The notes: generated by a model from the letters alone, not told the origin. A DNA stretch of 64,000 bases from Pelobacter seleniigenes DSM 18267 (GCF_000711225.1 NZ_JOMG01000002.1:198501-262500), one strand, 5' to 3'. Shown: positions 18,279-26,861, counted from the stretch's first letter. A program made the numbers and translations.

Positions 18279-18479
18279 TTGTCATTCGGAATTTCTGGAT
18301 GGAATAGTTCAGCTTTCAGACTGGAAACAAGCCATTTCCTTTTGGAGCAAAAAAATTAAGGACTGGCGCGGAGACGTACAGCGTTACGCGGTACAAGCAA
18401 ATCCGCAGTTTGACGCCGTGACAACGAAAAAGAGCTGTTCCCCGGATGAAAAAAACCATCTAACCCGGAGCCATAGCGA

Positions 18480-19172
18480 ATGAACCCCATCGCCGCAAAT
18501 ATCAAGGATATTCAAGAACGCATTGCGAACGCCTGCCGGACCAGCGGCCGCCCCCTTGACAAGGTCCGCCTGATTGCCGTTTCCAAGGTCAAACCCGCGG
18601 CCCTGATCGAGGAAGCCTACGCGGCCGGCCAGCGTCTGTTCGGCGAAAACTATGTGCAGGAATTCCGCGATAAGCAGGAACAGGTCACAGCGCCGGTCGA
18701 ATGGCATTTCATCGGTGCCCTGCAAAGCAACAAAGTCAAATACCTGAAAGACTCGGTCCACATGATTCACTCCGTCGATCGGCTTTCCCTGGCTCAGGAA
18801 ATCAACCGGCAGTGGGGAAAAACTCCGGCCGTGGTCGATATCCTGCTGCAGGTCAACATCGGCGATGAAGAGAGTAAAGCCGGCTGCACGCCGGAACAGC
18901 TGGAGGAGCTGGCCCGCCAGGTCGCCCAGCTGCCCCACGTCAAAATCCGCGGCCTGATGTGCCTGCCCCCATACTGCGACGATCCGGAAGAGGTTCGTCC
19001 CTATTTCAAACAACTCCGTCAGCTTGCCGAGAAAATCGCCGGTCTGGACATCCCCGGAGTCACCATGGAAGAGCTGTCCATGGGGATGAGCGGGGATTTC
19101 GAAGTCGCCGTCGAAGAGGGTGCCACCCTGGTGCGGGTCGGGACCGCTATTTTCGGTGAAAGAAGAAAGTAG
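18480..19172 (+). CDS. YggS-type pyridoxal-phosphate homeostasis protein
   Basis: A 230-residue protein of the YggS/PROSC family. It binds pyridoxal phosphate in a single alanine-racemase-like barrel and keeps free PLP levels in balance; no enzyme activity is known. The cofactor lysine is Lys36 in LIAVSKVKP. Other family parts are FGENYVQEFRDK, WHFIGALQSNKVKYL, LLQVNIGDEESKAG, and the closing LSMGMSGDFEVAVEEGATLVRVGTAIFG. The gene is separated from maf by 201 bases in which I see only an AT-poor leader, and it is followed after eight bases by the phosphatase gene. Confidence 0.93.
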   Translation: MNPIAANIKDIQERIANACRTSGRPLDKVRLIAVSKVKPAALIEEAYAAGQRLFGENYVQEFRDKQEQVTAPVEWHFIGALQSNKVKYLKDSVHMIHSVDRLSLAQEINRQWGKTPAVVDILLQVNIGDEESKAGCTPEQLEELARQVAQLPHVKIRGLMCLPPYCDDPEEVRPYFKQLRQLAEKIAGLDIPGVTMEELSMGMSGDFEVAVEEGATLVRVGTAIFGERRK

Positions 19173-19180
19173 AATTAAAG

Positions 19181-19825
19181 ATGACCCAGCCCTCCGTACT
19201 CCTGTTCGATCTTGACGGAACCCTGATCAACTCCCTGCCCGACCTGACCCTGGCCCTGAACCTGCTGCGGGCCGAGCTGGATTGTCCACCCCTGACTCTT
19301 GATCAGGCCGGCCCCATGGTCGGCGACGGCGTCAGCCTGCTGGTCCGCCGGGCGTTGGGAGACGCTCTGTTCAAAGAAGAGCATGTCACTCGCTTTCTTG
19401 CCCTTTATGACAGCCACCTGCTCGATAACACCGTCTGCTATCCGGGGATCACGGCACTGCTGCAGCGACATCCGGCACAACGGCTGGGGGTTGTCACCAA
19501 CAAACCCTATCGGCAGACCCTGGCCATTCTGGAAGGGTTGGGGCTGCGCCAGCGTTTCGGCGCAATCATCGGTGGGGACAGCTGCACGCAGAAGAAACCC
19601 GACCCTGGTCCACTGCTGGCAGCTCTGACAGAACTGGGGGCTACCCCGCAACAGGCGGTGATGATCGGCGATCATCATACCGATCTTCATGCTGGCCGCG
19701 GGGCCGGCACCGCAACCTGCTTCTGCGACTACGGCTTCGGCAACAGCGGCGGGCTGGAGTATGATTTTCTAGCCACAACGGCCAACGACCTGCTGCAGCT
19801 GTTTCCGGGGACTATCGATGCCTGA
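19181..19825 (+). CDS. HAD-family phosphatase, phosphoglycolate phosphatase-like
   Basis: A 214-residue HAD hydrolase. Motif I is LLFDLDGTLINS with the nucleophile Asp10 and Asp12; the cap domain follows; motif II is VVTNK near 107; motif III/IV is KKPDPGPLLAAL and VMIGDHHTDLHAGRGAG. This is the phosphoglycolate phosphatase (Gph) pattern, which removes 2-phosphoglycolate made during DNA repair, though other small phosphate esters are possible. It starts eight bases after the YggS-type gene and overlaps the next gene by eight bases, so three genes form a tight operon. Confidence 0.85.
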   Translation: MTQPSVLLFDLDGTLINSLPDLTLALNLLRAELDCPPLTLDQAGPMVGDGVSLLVRRALGDALFKEEHVTRFLALYDSHLLDNTVCYPGITALLQRHPAQRLGVVTNKPYRQTLAILEGLGLRQRFGAIIGGDSCTQKKPDPGPLLAALTELGATPQQAVMIGDHHTDLHAGRGAGTATCFCDYGFGNSGGLEYDFLATTANDLLQLFPGTIDA

Positions 19826-21128
19826 AGCCCGGCTGAGCTACCGAGATATTGCACTGTTCTTTTTCCCGCTGGTTCTCAACGTTCAGCTGATGAGCATTTC
19901 CCACACCATCATCAACAGCGTACTGGCCAGGCTCGACAACTATGTGACCGCCCTAGCCGGGATGTCCATGGCCATGATCATTCATGTCTTTGTGTCGTCC
20001 CCGTCCTATCAGAATCATACCGTCACCATGGCGATGGCCCGGGGCCGCAAATCCATGCTCGGGGTTTTAGTTTATATCTTCACCCTCTCGACCTCTGTCG
20101 CACTGCTGCTGGCTCTGGTTGCCTATACCCGAATCGGTGACCTGTTCTTTCAACTCTTGGGCACCCCGGCCGAGGTTGTCGTAGAAGCTCGCAAATCCTT
20201 GCGAATCATGCTCTTTCTGCCCTTTATCAGCGGGTTTCGTTTTTTTTGCCAGGGTTTGCTGCTGCAGGCCCGCCGGACCGGGCTGATTTCTTTTTCTACC
20301 CTGATCCGCGTCGCCGGACTGTTCCTGTTTCTCGCCCTTGGTCGTTACTGGTTCAGCGGCGCCCAGCTTGGCGCTTTCGGCCTGGTCGGTTGCGTTGCCA
20401 CGGAGACCCTGGTGATCAGCCTGACGGTCTGGCAGGTTCATCCCCGGCTACAGCCCCGCGGCCAAGAAAAGAATTTCCGCGAAATTTTTTCTTTCGGTTT
20501 ACCCCTGGCCTATTCGTCCTGCCTGCAGCAGGCGATTCCATTATTGATTACCGCCATTATCGGTCGCTTGACCGACGGAGCGCTGGTCCTAGCCGCCTTC
20601 GGTGTAATTCGCGGCTTCGTGTTCCTCCTCGCCGGACCGATGCGTAACCTGCAACAGACCTACCTGGCATTAGTCAGGGAAGCACGGGACAGTCGACGAC
20701 TGTTGCATTTCAGCCTGCTCCTGGCCAGTTTTCTGAGTCTCCTGCTGCTATTGGTGGCCGGTCCGTTGAACAACCTGATCCTCGGCCAATTCATGGGTGT
20801 TGAAACCGCGTTGCGTCAGTACCTCGCCGCGGCCATGGCCTTGTGCGCGATTTTCCCTTTTTTCTATGGCGGCTGTCATTTGCTGCGCGGCTGGTTCTCG
20901 GACGCAGAGAAAACCTATCTGCTCGGGAAATCAACCATTGTGAAGTGCTGCTTCATGCTGCTCTTATGGTGGCCTCTGGTAAACTTCCAGCTGCCGGTTT
21001 CGGGGATCGTGATCGCGGTCTTCCTGCTGATCAGCGCCGAAGGTTTAGAGGCGGGCTTTCTGTTTCTACAACGCCGGCACGAGCTTCGAAACGCCGGCCC
21101 CCTTGCTCCGCTGAAGACATCTTCGTAA
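19818..21128 (+). CDS. MATE-like multidrug/oligosaccharidyl-lipid/polysaccharide flippase-superfamily protein
   Basis: A 436-residue membrane protein with about twelve hydrophobic helices. The start FFFPLVLNVQLMSISHTIINSVLA and the repeated inverted halves match the MOP flippase superfamily. The closest group I can suggest is the ANKH-like branch, not the drug-exporting NorM branch. That is tentative. No substrate is evident. The ATG lies eight bases inside the phosphatase gene, so translation is probably coupled. A small cysteine-rich gene follows after nine bases. Confidence 0.7.
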   Translation: MPEARLSYRDIALFFFPLVLNVQLMSISHTIINSVLARLDNYVTALAGMSMAMIIHVFVSSPSYQNHTVTMAMARGRKSMLGVLVYIFTLSTSVALLLALVAYTRIGDLFFQLLGTPAEVVVEARKSLRIMLFLPFISGFRFFCQGLLLQARRTGLISFSTLIRVAGLFLFLALGRYWFSGAQLGAFGLVGCVATETLVISLTVWQVHPRLQPRGQEKNFREIFSFGLPLAYSSCLQQAIPLLITAIIGRLTDGALVLAAFGVIRGFVFLLAGPMRNLQQTYLALVREARDSRRLLHFSLLLASFLSLLLLLVAGPLNNLILGQFMGVETALRQYLAAAMALCAIFPFFYGGCHLLRGWFSDAEKTYLLGKSTIVKCCFMLLLWWPLVNFQLPVSGIVIAVFLLISAEGLEAGFLFLQRRHELRNAGPLAPLKTSS

Positions 21129-21137
21129 AATGAACAG

Positions 21138-21338
21138 ATGACTCAGCCGCCCCACAAACAGCCCTGTCCTGACTGTCGCCAGTGCCAATGGTGCAGTGAC
21201 GAAAGATGCCAGCTTTGTCTGAAGAGCAGCACCGGCTGTCGCCGCAAACTCAGTATGGCTGAGCAGATTGAGCTGTACGAATCGCGCAATGGCAAGAGCG
21301 CTCGGGAAGAACCCCGCACCCCCGGCAAGAGCCAATGA
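21138..21338 (+). CDS. Small cysteine-rich protein (66 residues)
   Basis: A 66-residue protein with seven cysteines packed in residues 10-34: C10, C13, C16, C19, C24, C27, C34. The spacing CxxCxxCxxCxxxxCxxC suggests a zinc or iron-sulfur site. The tail is charged and probably flexible. There is no signal peptide. I do not recognise a named family. It follows the MATE-like gene by nine bases, so it is probably the last gene of the operon that begins with the YggS-type gene. No strong terminator is evident after it. Confidence 0.65.
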   Translation: MTQPPHKQPCPDCRQCQWCSDERCQLCLKSSTGCRRKLSMAEQIELYESRNGKSAREEPRTPGKSQ

Positions 21339-21757
21339 AAATTGCGCTTGTCGCCGGGATTTCGGCTGGCTGCGCCAACCCGGCAGAGCAACCGGCCGGA
21401 ATTGTTACTGACTGAATTCAGGCCGGTTTTTCCGGTGACAAGAAACAAAAGTTGTGGTTAAATGCCCGCTTCAAAAAGCCGTCAAAAAAGCCGGAACTAA
21501 GCTGGCGGTCAGTTAAAATCAGCGCAGTGAATTTTTGGTCGGACGCTTAAAATCGATGTCGCTGCTTAGACGCATTGATTTTGCCAGCTGGCAAAAAATA
21601 TTCTTGGTATTCCCTGTGCTTGCAGAAACCCGGAACGGGCTTTTGCAACAACCCGGCAACACATTTCACGGGCTACCGGAAAAACCCCGCAAAAGGGCTT
21701 TTCCAGCGGCTCTTTAGGATTATAGAGACAGGCAATAACGCAAAGGAGCTTAACTGT
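21339..21757. other. Gene-free stretch before efp, with an 18-bp palindrome
   Basis: No gene is seen; the efp frame is open through part of it, but nothing there resembles EF-P. It contains a perfect 18-bp palindrome, TTTTGCCAGCTGGCAAAA, at 21579-21596. This could be an operator or a hairpin. The last 40 bases hold the efp promoter region and an AAAGGAG ribosome site. Confidence 0.45.
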
Positions 21758-22321
21758 ATGTATAGCTGTTCGGATCTGAAAAAAGGCTTAAAATTACTGA
21801 TCGATGGAGATCCTCATGTCATCGTTCAGTACGACTTCACCAAGCCCGGCAAAGGGCAGGCGCTTTATAAGTGCAAACTTCGCAATATGATCACCGGCTC
21901 ACTTTTTGACCGCACCTATCGCAGCGGCGAATCTTTCGAACCGGCCAGTCTGGAAGAGCGGGACATGCAGTACCTTTACCAGGATGAAACCGGCTACGTG
22001 TTTATGGACAAAAAAAACTACGAGCAGATCACCCTGAGCGAAGAGACCCTGGGAGACGACAAGTATTTCCTGATCGACAATATGGATGTCGAGATCCTTA
22101 TGTACGGGGAGCGTGGCATCGGTATCAGCCTGCCCAACTTCGTCAACCTCAGAGTTACCCAGGCTGATCCGTGGGTCAAAGGCGACACAGCCGCCGGCAA
22201 CAATAAACCGGCCACCGTCGAAACCGGCTACACCCTCCAGGTTCCCTCCTTTGTTGAAGAAGGCATCCTGATCCAGATCGACACCCGCACCGGAGAATAC
22301 GTAACCCGCGTCAAGGAATAA
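21758..22321 (+). CDS. efp: Elongation factor P
   Basis: A 187-residue translation factor that binds between the P and E sites and relieves stalling at polyproline stretches. It has the three beta-barrel layout. The modified lysine is Lys32 in the loop KPGKGQA, matching Lys34 of E. coli EF-P. The last domain has GYTLQVPSFVEEGILIQIDTRTGEYV. The frame runs upstream to 21575, but the ATG at 21758 behind AAAGGAG fits the family. The modifying enzyme gene epmA follows after three bases. Confidence 0.96.
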   Translation: MYSCSDLKKGLKLLIDGDPHVIVQYDFTKPGKGQALYKCKLRNMITGSLFDRTYRSGESFEPASLEERDMQYLYQDETGYVFMDKKNYEQITLSEETLGDDKYFLIDNMDVEILMYGERGIGISLPNFVNLRVTQADPWVKGDTAAGNNKPATVETGYTLQVPSFVEEGILIQIDTRTGEYVTRVKE

Positions 22322-22324
22322 GCG

Positions 22325-23236
22325 GTGGAGCCGAACTGGCAACTCGCCCGCAAGCGAGCCTTTCTTTTCAAGCGGGCCCGGATCCTGCAGCAGGTCCGGG
22401 CCTTCTTCATGGAACGGGATTTTCTGGACGTCGAGACGCCGCAGCGGATTCCCGCCAATGCCCCCGAACTGCACATCGACGCCGAACCCGCAGCCGAATG
22501 GTTCCTGCAGACCTCTCCCGAATTGTGTATGAAACGCCTGCTGGCGGCCGGCTATGAACGCATTTTCCAGATCTGCCACTGCTGGCGCCAGGGGGAAAGA
22601 AGCCGCCGTCACCTGCCCGAATACAGTATGCTCGAGTGGTATCGGCAAGGCTGCGACTATACCGCCCTGATGGACGATTGCGAAGCGCTGCTCGACACCC
22701 TCTGCCCGGCCGGGCAGCTGGCCTGGCAGGGGCAGTTAGTCGATCTGCAGCCTCCTTGGCCGCGTCTCACCGTGGCCGAAGCCTTTGCCGCTTTCAGCCC
22801 CATGCCTTTGGCGGAGGCACTCGCCAGCGGTGAATTCGATACCATGATGGCCCTTGAGATCGAACCGCAGCTACCGACCGAAAAGCCGCTTTTTCTCATT
22901 GAATATCCGGCCGCATGTGCCTCCCTGGCACGCACCAAGCCAGGTCAGCCTGCGGTTGCCGAACGCTTCGAACTTTATATCGCCGGCCTGGAACTCGCCA
23001 ACGCCTTTTCCGAGTTGACCGATTCGCAAGAACAGCGGCAGCGATTCGCCGCAGAAGAGCAGCAACGCCGGGCCTGTGGCAAACCGCCCTACCCCACGCC
23101 GCAGCCCTTTTTAAAAGAACTCGACACCCTCTCTGCCGCCGCCGGAATTGCCCTTGGTATCGATCGCTTGGTCATGCTGCTCTGTGACCTGCCAACCATT
23201 GACGACTGCGTCGCCTTTACCCCGGAGCAGCTCTGA
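22325..23236 (+). CDS. epmA: EF-P lysine ligase EpmA (GenX/PoxA/YjeA)
   Basis: A 303-residue class II lysyl-tRNA synthetase-like protein without the anticodon-binding domain. EpmA attaches (R)-beta-lysine to the conserved lysine of EF-P. Motif 2 is around FQICHCWRQGERSRRHLPEYSMLEWY (as FQICHCWRQGE and HLPEYSMLEWY), and motif 3 is GIALGIDRLVMLLCDL near the end. The start is a GTG three bases after efp, so the pair is one transcript. The partner EpmB (beta-lysine mutase) is not in this window. The length matches EpmA, not LysS (about 500). Confidence 0.93.
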   Translation: MEPNWQLARKRAFLFKRARILQQVRAFFMERDFLDVETPQRIPANAPELHIDAEPAAEWFLQTSPELCMKRLLAAGYERIFQICHCWRQGERSRRHLPEYSMLEWYRQGCDYTALMDDCEALLDTLCPAGQLAWQGQLVDLQPPWPRLTVAEAFAAFSPMPLAEALASGEFDTMMALEIEPQLPTEKPLFLIEYPAACASLARTKPGQPAVAERFELYIAGLELANAFSELTDSQEQRQRFAAEEQQRRACGKPPYPTPQPFLKELDTLSAAAGIALGIDRLVMLLCDLPTIDDCVAFTPEQL

Positions 23237-23337
23237 CCGGCCACGATCGTCACCCATCCCTGCTTTCCCGAATTCGGCAGAATGGAAGTACCCGTCCTCC
23301 TGAATGGTGTCAGCTTAAGCAACTTTGCAGTAAACTC

Positions 23338-23446
23338 GGGACTGTCCCCAGGGTCATCGGGGGCTGTCCCAAGAGTTTGCGAGCCATGAAACTGTCGCGG
23401 TTAGCACCGCAAAGACCTGGGACAGCCCCCGTGCGGGGACAGTTCC
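23338..23446. repeat. REPIN-like inverted repeat (GGGACTGTCCC / GGGGCTGTCCC)
   Basis: Left arm GGGACTGTCCCC and GGGGGCTGTCCCA (23338-23371) is repeated in reverse as TGGGACAGCCCCC and GGGGACAGTTCC (23418-23446), with about 46 bases between. Each arm is itself made of two related GG(G/A)(A/C)TGTCCC palindromes. This is the form of a REP doublet mobilised by RAYT transposases. A RAYT remnant is at 784-900. Only one element is in this window. Confidence 0.6.
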
Positions 23447-23869
23447 GGTTTTGCTGCCAGCGCCTTTAAACTAGCTCCATTCCCCGCCCTTCTTCAAAAA
23501 AAATTATTTTCTATTAATTATCTCTTCAAAAGATCCTCTTTTCAGCCCCACCTTACCTTCCGGGGAGAACACAGCAACTGACCGACATCATTTGTCTCTG
23601 AAGTTTTTTATCTGGCGGTGAAAACACAATTTCAGCAGGAAAACCAGATCGCAGGTTTTTTTTTAGCATTGACTTCATTTTATAACAACGTATTATAACG
23701 CGAAACAAAAAGACCAGATCGCTCATTTTATAACAAGATTATTGAATATTTTATTTAATATTTTCAGCGATATAGATAGCAATATAACAGTAGCTTAAAA
23801 ACAAAAACTGTTATTTTTTTACTTATGTGTGTTTTTAATCGGCATTATTGAGAGAGAGGAGATCGGTTT
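23447..23869. promoter_or_regulatory. AT-rich upstream region of the symporter operon with a duplicated box
   Basis: An unusually AT-rich stretch with no gene. The pair ACCAGATCGC ... CATTTTATAACAA occurs twice, at 23643-23652 with 23676-23688, and at 23713-23722 with 23724-23736; the gap between the two halves differs (23 bases and 1 base). It also holds the half-palindrome TATAACAACG TATTATAACG. Such a doubled site is a candidate regulator-binding region for the DUF485/symporter operon. No -24/-12 promoter is evident. Confidence 0.5.
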
Positions 23870-24136
23870 ATGGGACACGGACCCGCAGTGAAACTCGGCA
23901 AAGATAACGCCGCCGCGTACAAGACAAAGCTCGGCATCAAGATGTTTATTGTCTACACCCTGGTTTACGCCACTTTCGTCATCCTTAACACGACCAATCC
24001 GAAAATTATGGAAATCATTGTGCTCGGTCAGACCGCTGCGGTGATCTGGGGCTTCGGCCTGATTGTCCTGGCCCTGGTCATGGCCGTTATCTATAACTTT
24101 TTCTGCGGCAAAGCAGAAAAAGAACTGAACAGTTAA
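23870..24136 (+). CDS. DUF485 membrane protein (YjcH-like)
   Basis: An 88-residue inner-membrane protein with two hydrophobic helices at about residues 26-44 and 53-80. DUF485 proteins (YjcH) are nearly always beside acetate-type sodium symporters and probably support their function. LGIKMFIVYTLVYATFVIL and GFGLIVLALVMAVIYN match. The start has a GAGAGGAG site at 12 bases. It is followed by the symporter gene after 13 bases, which confirms the pair. Confidence 0.88.
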   Translation: MGHGPAVKLGKDNAAAYKTKLGIKMFIVYTLVYATFVILNTTNPKIMEIIVLGQTAAVIWGFGLIVLALVMAVIYNFFCGKAEKELNS

Positions 24137-24149
24137 GGAGGGCGGCGCC

Positions 24150-26072
24150 ATGATTTATACCCAATCCCCGCTGGCAATCGGTCTGTTCATTTTCTTTGTG
24201 CTGTTTGTTCTCGGCCTGTCCTTCTTTCTGGCCCGCCGCACCAGCTCCGCTGAAGGCTATTATGCCGCCGGCGGGCAAATCCACTGGATGACCAACGGCA
24301 TCGCCTTTGCCGGCGACTATCTGTCGGCTGCCTCCTTCCTCGGTATTTGCGGCATGATCGCGACGGCAGGTTACGATGGCTGGATGTACTCCATCGGCTA
24401 TCTGGCGGGCTGGATTGTCGCCCTGTTCCTGGTTGCGGAACCAATGAAACGCCTCGGCAAATACACCTTTACCGACGCGCTGGACTCCAAGTTCAATTCC
24501 AAATCGATTCAGCTGATGGCCGCCATCTCCACCCTGCTGGTGTCGGTTTTCTATCTGATCCCGCAGATGGTCGGGGCCGGCGTCCTGGTTCAGCCTCTGC
24601 TCGGGTTGCCGCACTGGGTCGGCGTCTGTATCGTCGGCATCGTCGTCACCATCATCGTCGCCACGGCGGGTATGGCTTCGACAACCTACGTCCAGTTTTT
24701 CAAGGGAGCCCTGCTGCTGATCATGTCTACCGTGGTGGTCATTGCAGTCCTGTTCCGCGGTCTGTCGACCACGCCGGTCAATAACGGCATGCCCTATCAC
24801 GACTTCAAAACCCTGCATGCCGATAGCAGCCTGAACATCAGCGAACCCGGCTACCAAATCGTTGACGGCCTCGATTCCGCATTCGGCAAAGCCGGCTTCA
24901 TCAAGCTGGTCAAGGATGGCAATGACTCAATCTGGCACCTGCAGAAAACCGCGACCGGCTACACCCTGGACGAAACCCTCTATGTCACCAAACTGGCTGA
25001 TGGGACCAAACTTTATAATGGCGCCAGCGCTGAAGAAGGGAAATTCTTCCCGGTTGGACATATCAAGGAACTGCGCGTTAATGGTCAGGACGTCGCCGCA
25101 ACCGGAGCAGTCGGCCCACTGGCGTATCTGTCCGCGTTGAAGGATTCGACCATTGTGCTCTGGGGCAAGAAGTATGTTCAGGTCGGCGATACCCTGACCA
25201 CCGTTTATTACCAGAAGCCTACCCCCGGCTCCCGCATTTTACGCCCAGGCCTGAAGTTCAAGGTCGACAATGCCACCGGCTTGCAGAAATTCAACTTCAT
25301 GTCGCTGATGCTGGCCCTGTTCTGCGGCACCGCAGCCCTGCCGCACATCCTGATCCGCTATTACACCGTCCCCAGTCAGGCCGCGGCCCGTAAATCAACC
25401 ATCGTCGCCATTGCCGCCATCGGCTTCTTCTATATCCTGACCCTGTTTTTGGGCATGGGTGCCATGACCAACGGGGTCATCAACATTACCGATAACAATA
25501 TGTCGGCACCGCTGCTGGCGTTGTCCTTTGGGGTGGTTCTGTTTGCGGTGATCTCCTCGCTGGCCTTTGCCACCGTGCTGGGAACGGTCTCCGGTCTGAT
25601 TGTCGCTGCCTCGGGAGCGATCGCCCACGATCTAATGGACAACTTCCTGGGCATGCAGATGACCGACCGCGGCAAGGTTCGGGCCGGTAAGATTTCCGCT
25701 ATTGTGATCGGCTGCATCGCCATCTACCTGGGGATCGTTTTCGAAGGGATGAACGTTTCGTTCCTGGTCGGCTGGGCCTTTGCGGTGGCGGCCTCGGCCA
25801 ACCTGCCGGCTATCCTGATGCTGCTGTTCTGGAGTAAGACAACTGCCAAAGGCGTGGCTGCTTCAATTCTGGTCGGACTGGTCAGCTCCCTGGGGCTGAT
25901 CCTGGTCTCGCCGGATATGTGGGTCAGGTACGGGATGCTTCCGGCCGATGCCCCGGTCCAGTTCAACAGTCCGGCGCTGATTTCCATTCCGCTCTCTTTT
26001 ATCGCCCTGGTCCTGGTTTCTTTAATGTCGCAGAAAGATGTCGCCCTTGAACAGTCGGGTGAAACCGCCTGA
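24150..26072 (+). CDS. Sodium:solute symporter, acetate-type (ActP-like), with a large extra loop
   Basis: A 640-residue member of the SSS family. About 13 membrane helices are visible, and the family signature lies in AEGYYAAGGQIHWMTNGIAFAGDYLSAASFLG (as YYAAGGQI and FAGDYLSAASFLG). E. coli ActP is about 550 residues. The extra length is a hydrophilic segment at about 205-385 (SSLNISEPGYQIVDG, IWHLQKTATGYTL, VGHIKELRVNGQDV), between helices, where ActP has a much shorter loop. It is probably a periplasmic domain. The family moves acetate or other short monocarboxylates with sodium; the neighbour DUF485 gene supports this. Lactate or pyruvate cannot be excluded. Confidence 0.88.
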   Translation: MIYTQSPLAIGLFIFFVLFVLGLSFFLARRTSSAEGYYAAGGQIHWMTNGIAFAGDYLSAASFLGICGMIATAGYDGWMYSIGYLAGWIVALFLVAEPMKRLGKYTFTDALDSKFNSKSIQLMAAISTLLVSVFYLIPQMVGAGVLVQPLLGLPHWVGVCIVGIVVTIIVATAGMASTTYVQFFKGALLLIMSTVVVIAVLFRGLSTTPVNNGMPYHDFKTLHADSSLNISEPGYQIVDGLDSAFGKAGFIKLVKDGNDSIWHLQKTATGYTLDETLYVTKLADGTKLYNGASAEEGKFFPVGHIKELRVNGQDVAATGAVGPLAYLSALKDSTIVLWGKKYVQVGDTLTTVYYQKPTPGSRILRPGLKFKVDNATGLQKFNFMSLMLALFCGTAALPHILIRYYTVPSQAAARKSTIVAIAAIGFFYILTLFLGMGAMTNGVINITDNNMSAPLLALSFGVVLFAVISSLAFATVLGTVSGLIVAASGAIAHDLMDNFLGMQMTDRGKVRAGKISAIVIGCIAIYLGIVFEGMNVSFLVGWAFAVAASANLPAILMLLFWSKTTAKGVAASILVGLVSSLGLILVSPDMWVRYGMLPADAPVQFNSPALISIPLSFIALVLVSLMSQKDVALEQSGETA

Positions 26073-26116
26073 GCCACAGAAGCACTTGAATTCAGAGCAG
26101 CACTTTGCGATACTCT

Positions 26117-26140
26117 AGGCCGCCTTCGGGCGGCCTTTTT
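26117..26140 (+). terminator. Rho-independent terminator after the symporter gene
   Basis: Stem AGGCCGCC / GGCGGCCT with a TTCG tetraloop, followed by five T. It is a textbook terminator, 45 bases after the symporter stop. Confidence 0.93.
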
Positions 26141-26156
26141 CACAGGAAACCACATC

Positions 26157-26765
26157 ATGCATCGATTTCGCTTCACCATTGTCGCAGTATGCCTGCTGCT
26201 CGCTTGGCTGGCCTACGGCGAGCTGACCCTTGCCCTGCGCAACCCGGCCCCGCTGGAGATCACCCTGGACCAGTTACAACGCTCCGGTCCGCCCAGAGAA
26301 TGGCTGACCATAACCGGCGGCAATCAGGATCTGACCCGGGCCATCAACATGTCCGGGACCATGGATATCGACTCCTTTCTGGTCCCCTTGACCACCACCA
26401 AGGGTGAAAAAGCTCCTGAGGTCTGGTTTGAGACTCGCGATCCGCAAGTGCTTGCCACCCTGAAAAAATATTATTTCCAATTCGATACAGAGCAGGAAAA
26501 ACAGGCCTTTATCGCCGCCAACGCGGACCTCTTCTACGGTCCCAAAACCTTGACCGGGATGACGGTTTCCGGCCTGGTGGCGGGATCGAATCGCGACAAG
26601 CTGAGTAAGCTCCTGGAAGAAATGAACGTTCCGGTCAGTCCCAAGGTTATTTTCATCAGCGAAGGGAAAAAACCTATTGTGTGGCGGGGTTTGCTTTTCG
26701 CGATCATCGCGATCCTGGGGATTCTCAAGCTTTCCCACAGCATCAAAAAAGAACGCTCCGCCTGA
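26157..26765 (+). CDS. Two-helix membrane protein of unknown function
   Basis: A 202-residue protein with an N-terminal hydrophobic helix (residues 6-24) and a C-terminal one (about 174-192), so a domain of about 150 residues lies between them, probably outside the membrane. That domain has LEITLDQLQRSGPPREWLTITGG, a pattern of strands, then a helical part (KKYYFQFDTEQEKQAFIAAN). I do not recognise the family; GIDE-like membrane proteins have a similar layout, but I see no matching motif. The ATG follows a terminator by about 17 bases, with an AGGAAA site. It seems to be a single gene, convergent with the aminotransferase gene. Confidence 0.6.
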   Translation: MHRFRFTIVAVCLLLAWLAYGELTLALRNPAPLEITLDQLQRSGPPREWLTITGGNQDLTRAINMSGTMDIDSFLVPLTTTKGEKAPEVWFETRDPQVLATLKKYYFQFDTEQEKQAFIAANADLFYGPKTLTGMTVSGLVAGSNRDKLSKLLEEMNVPVSPKVIFISEGKKPIVWRGLLFAIIAILGILKLSHSIKKERSA

Positions 26766-26861
26766 ACGGCCCCCGGTAAGCCACTGTAACGCGACCTGTC
26801 GAGAGCCCCTCAAGGTGGAGCGAACTGTTCATGGCGACGGCCAATTTGCCGCCCTGAGTGA

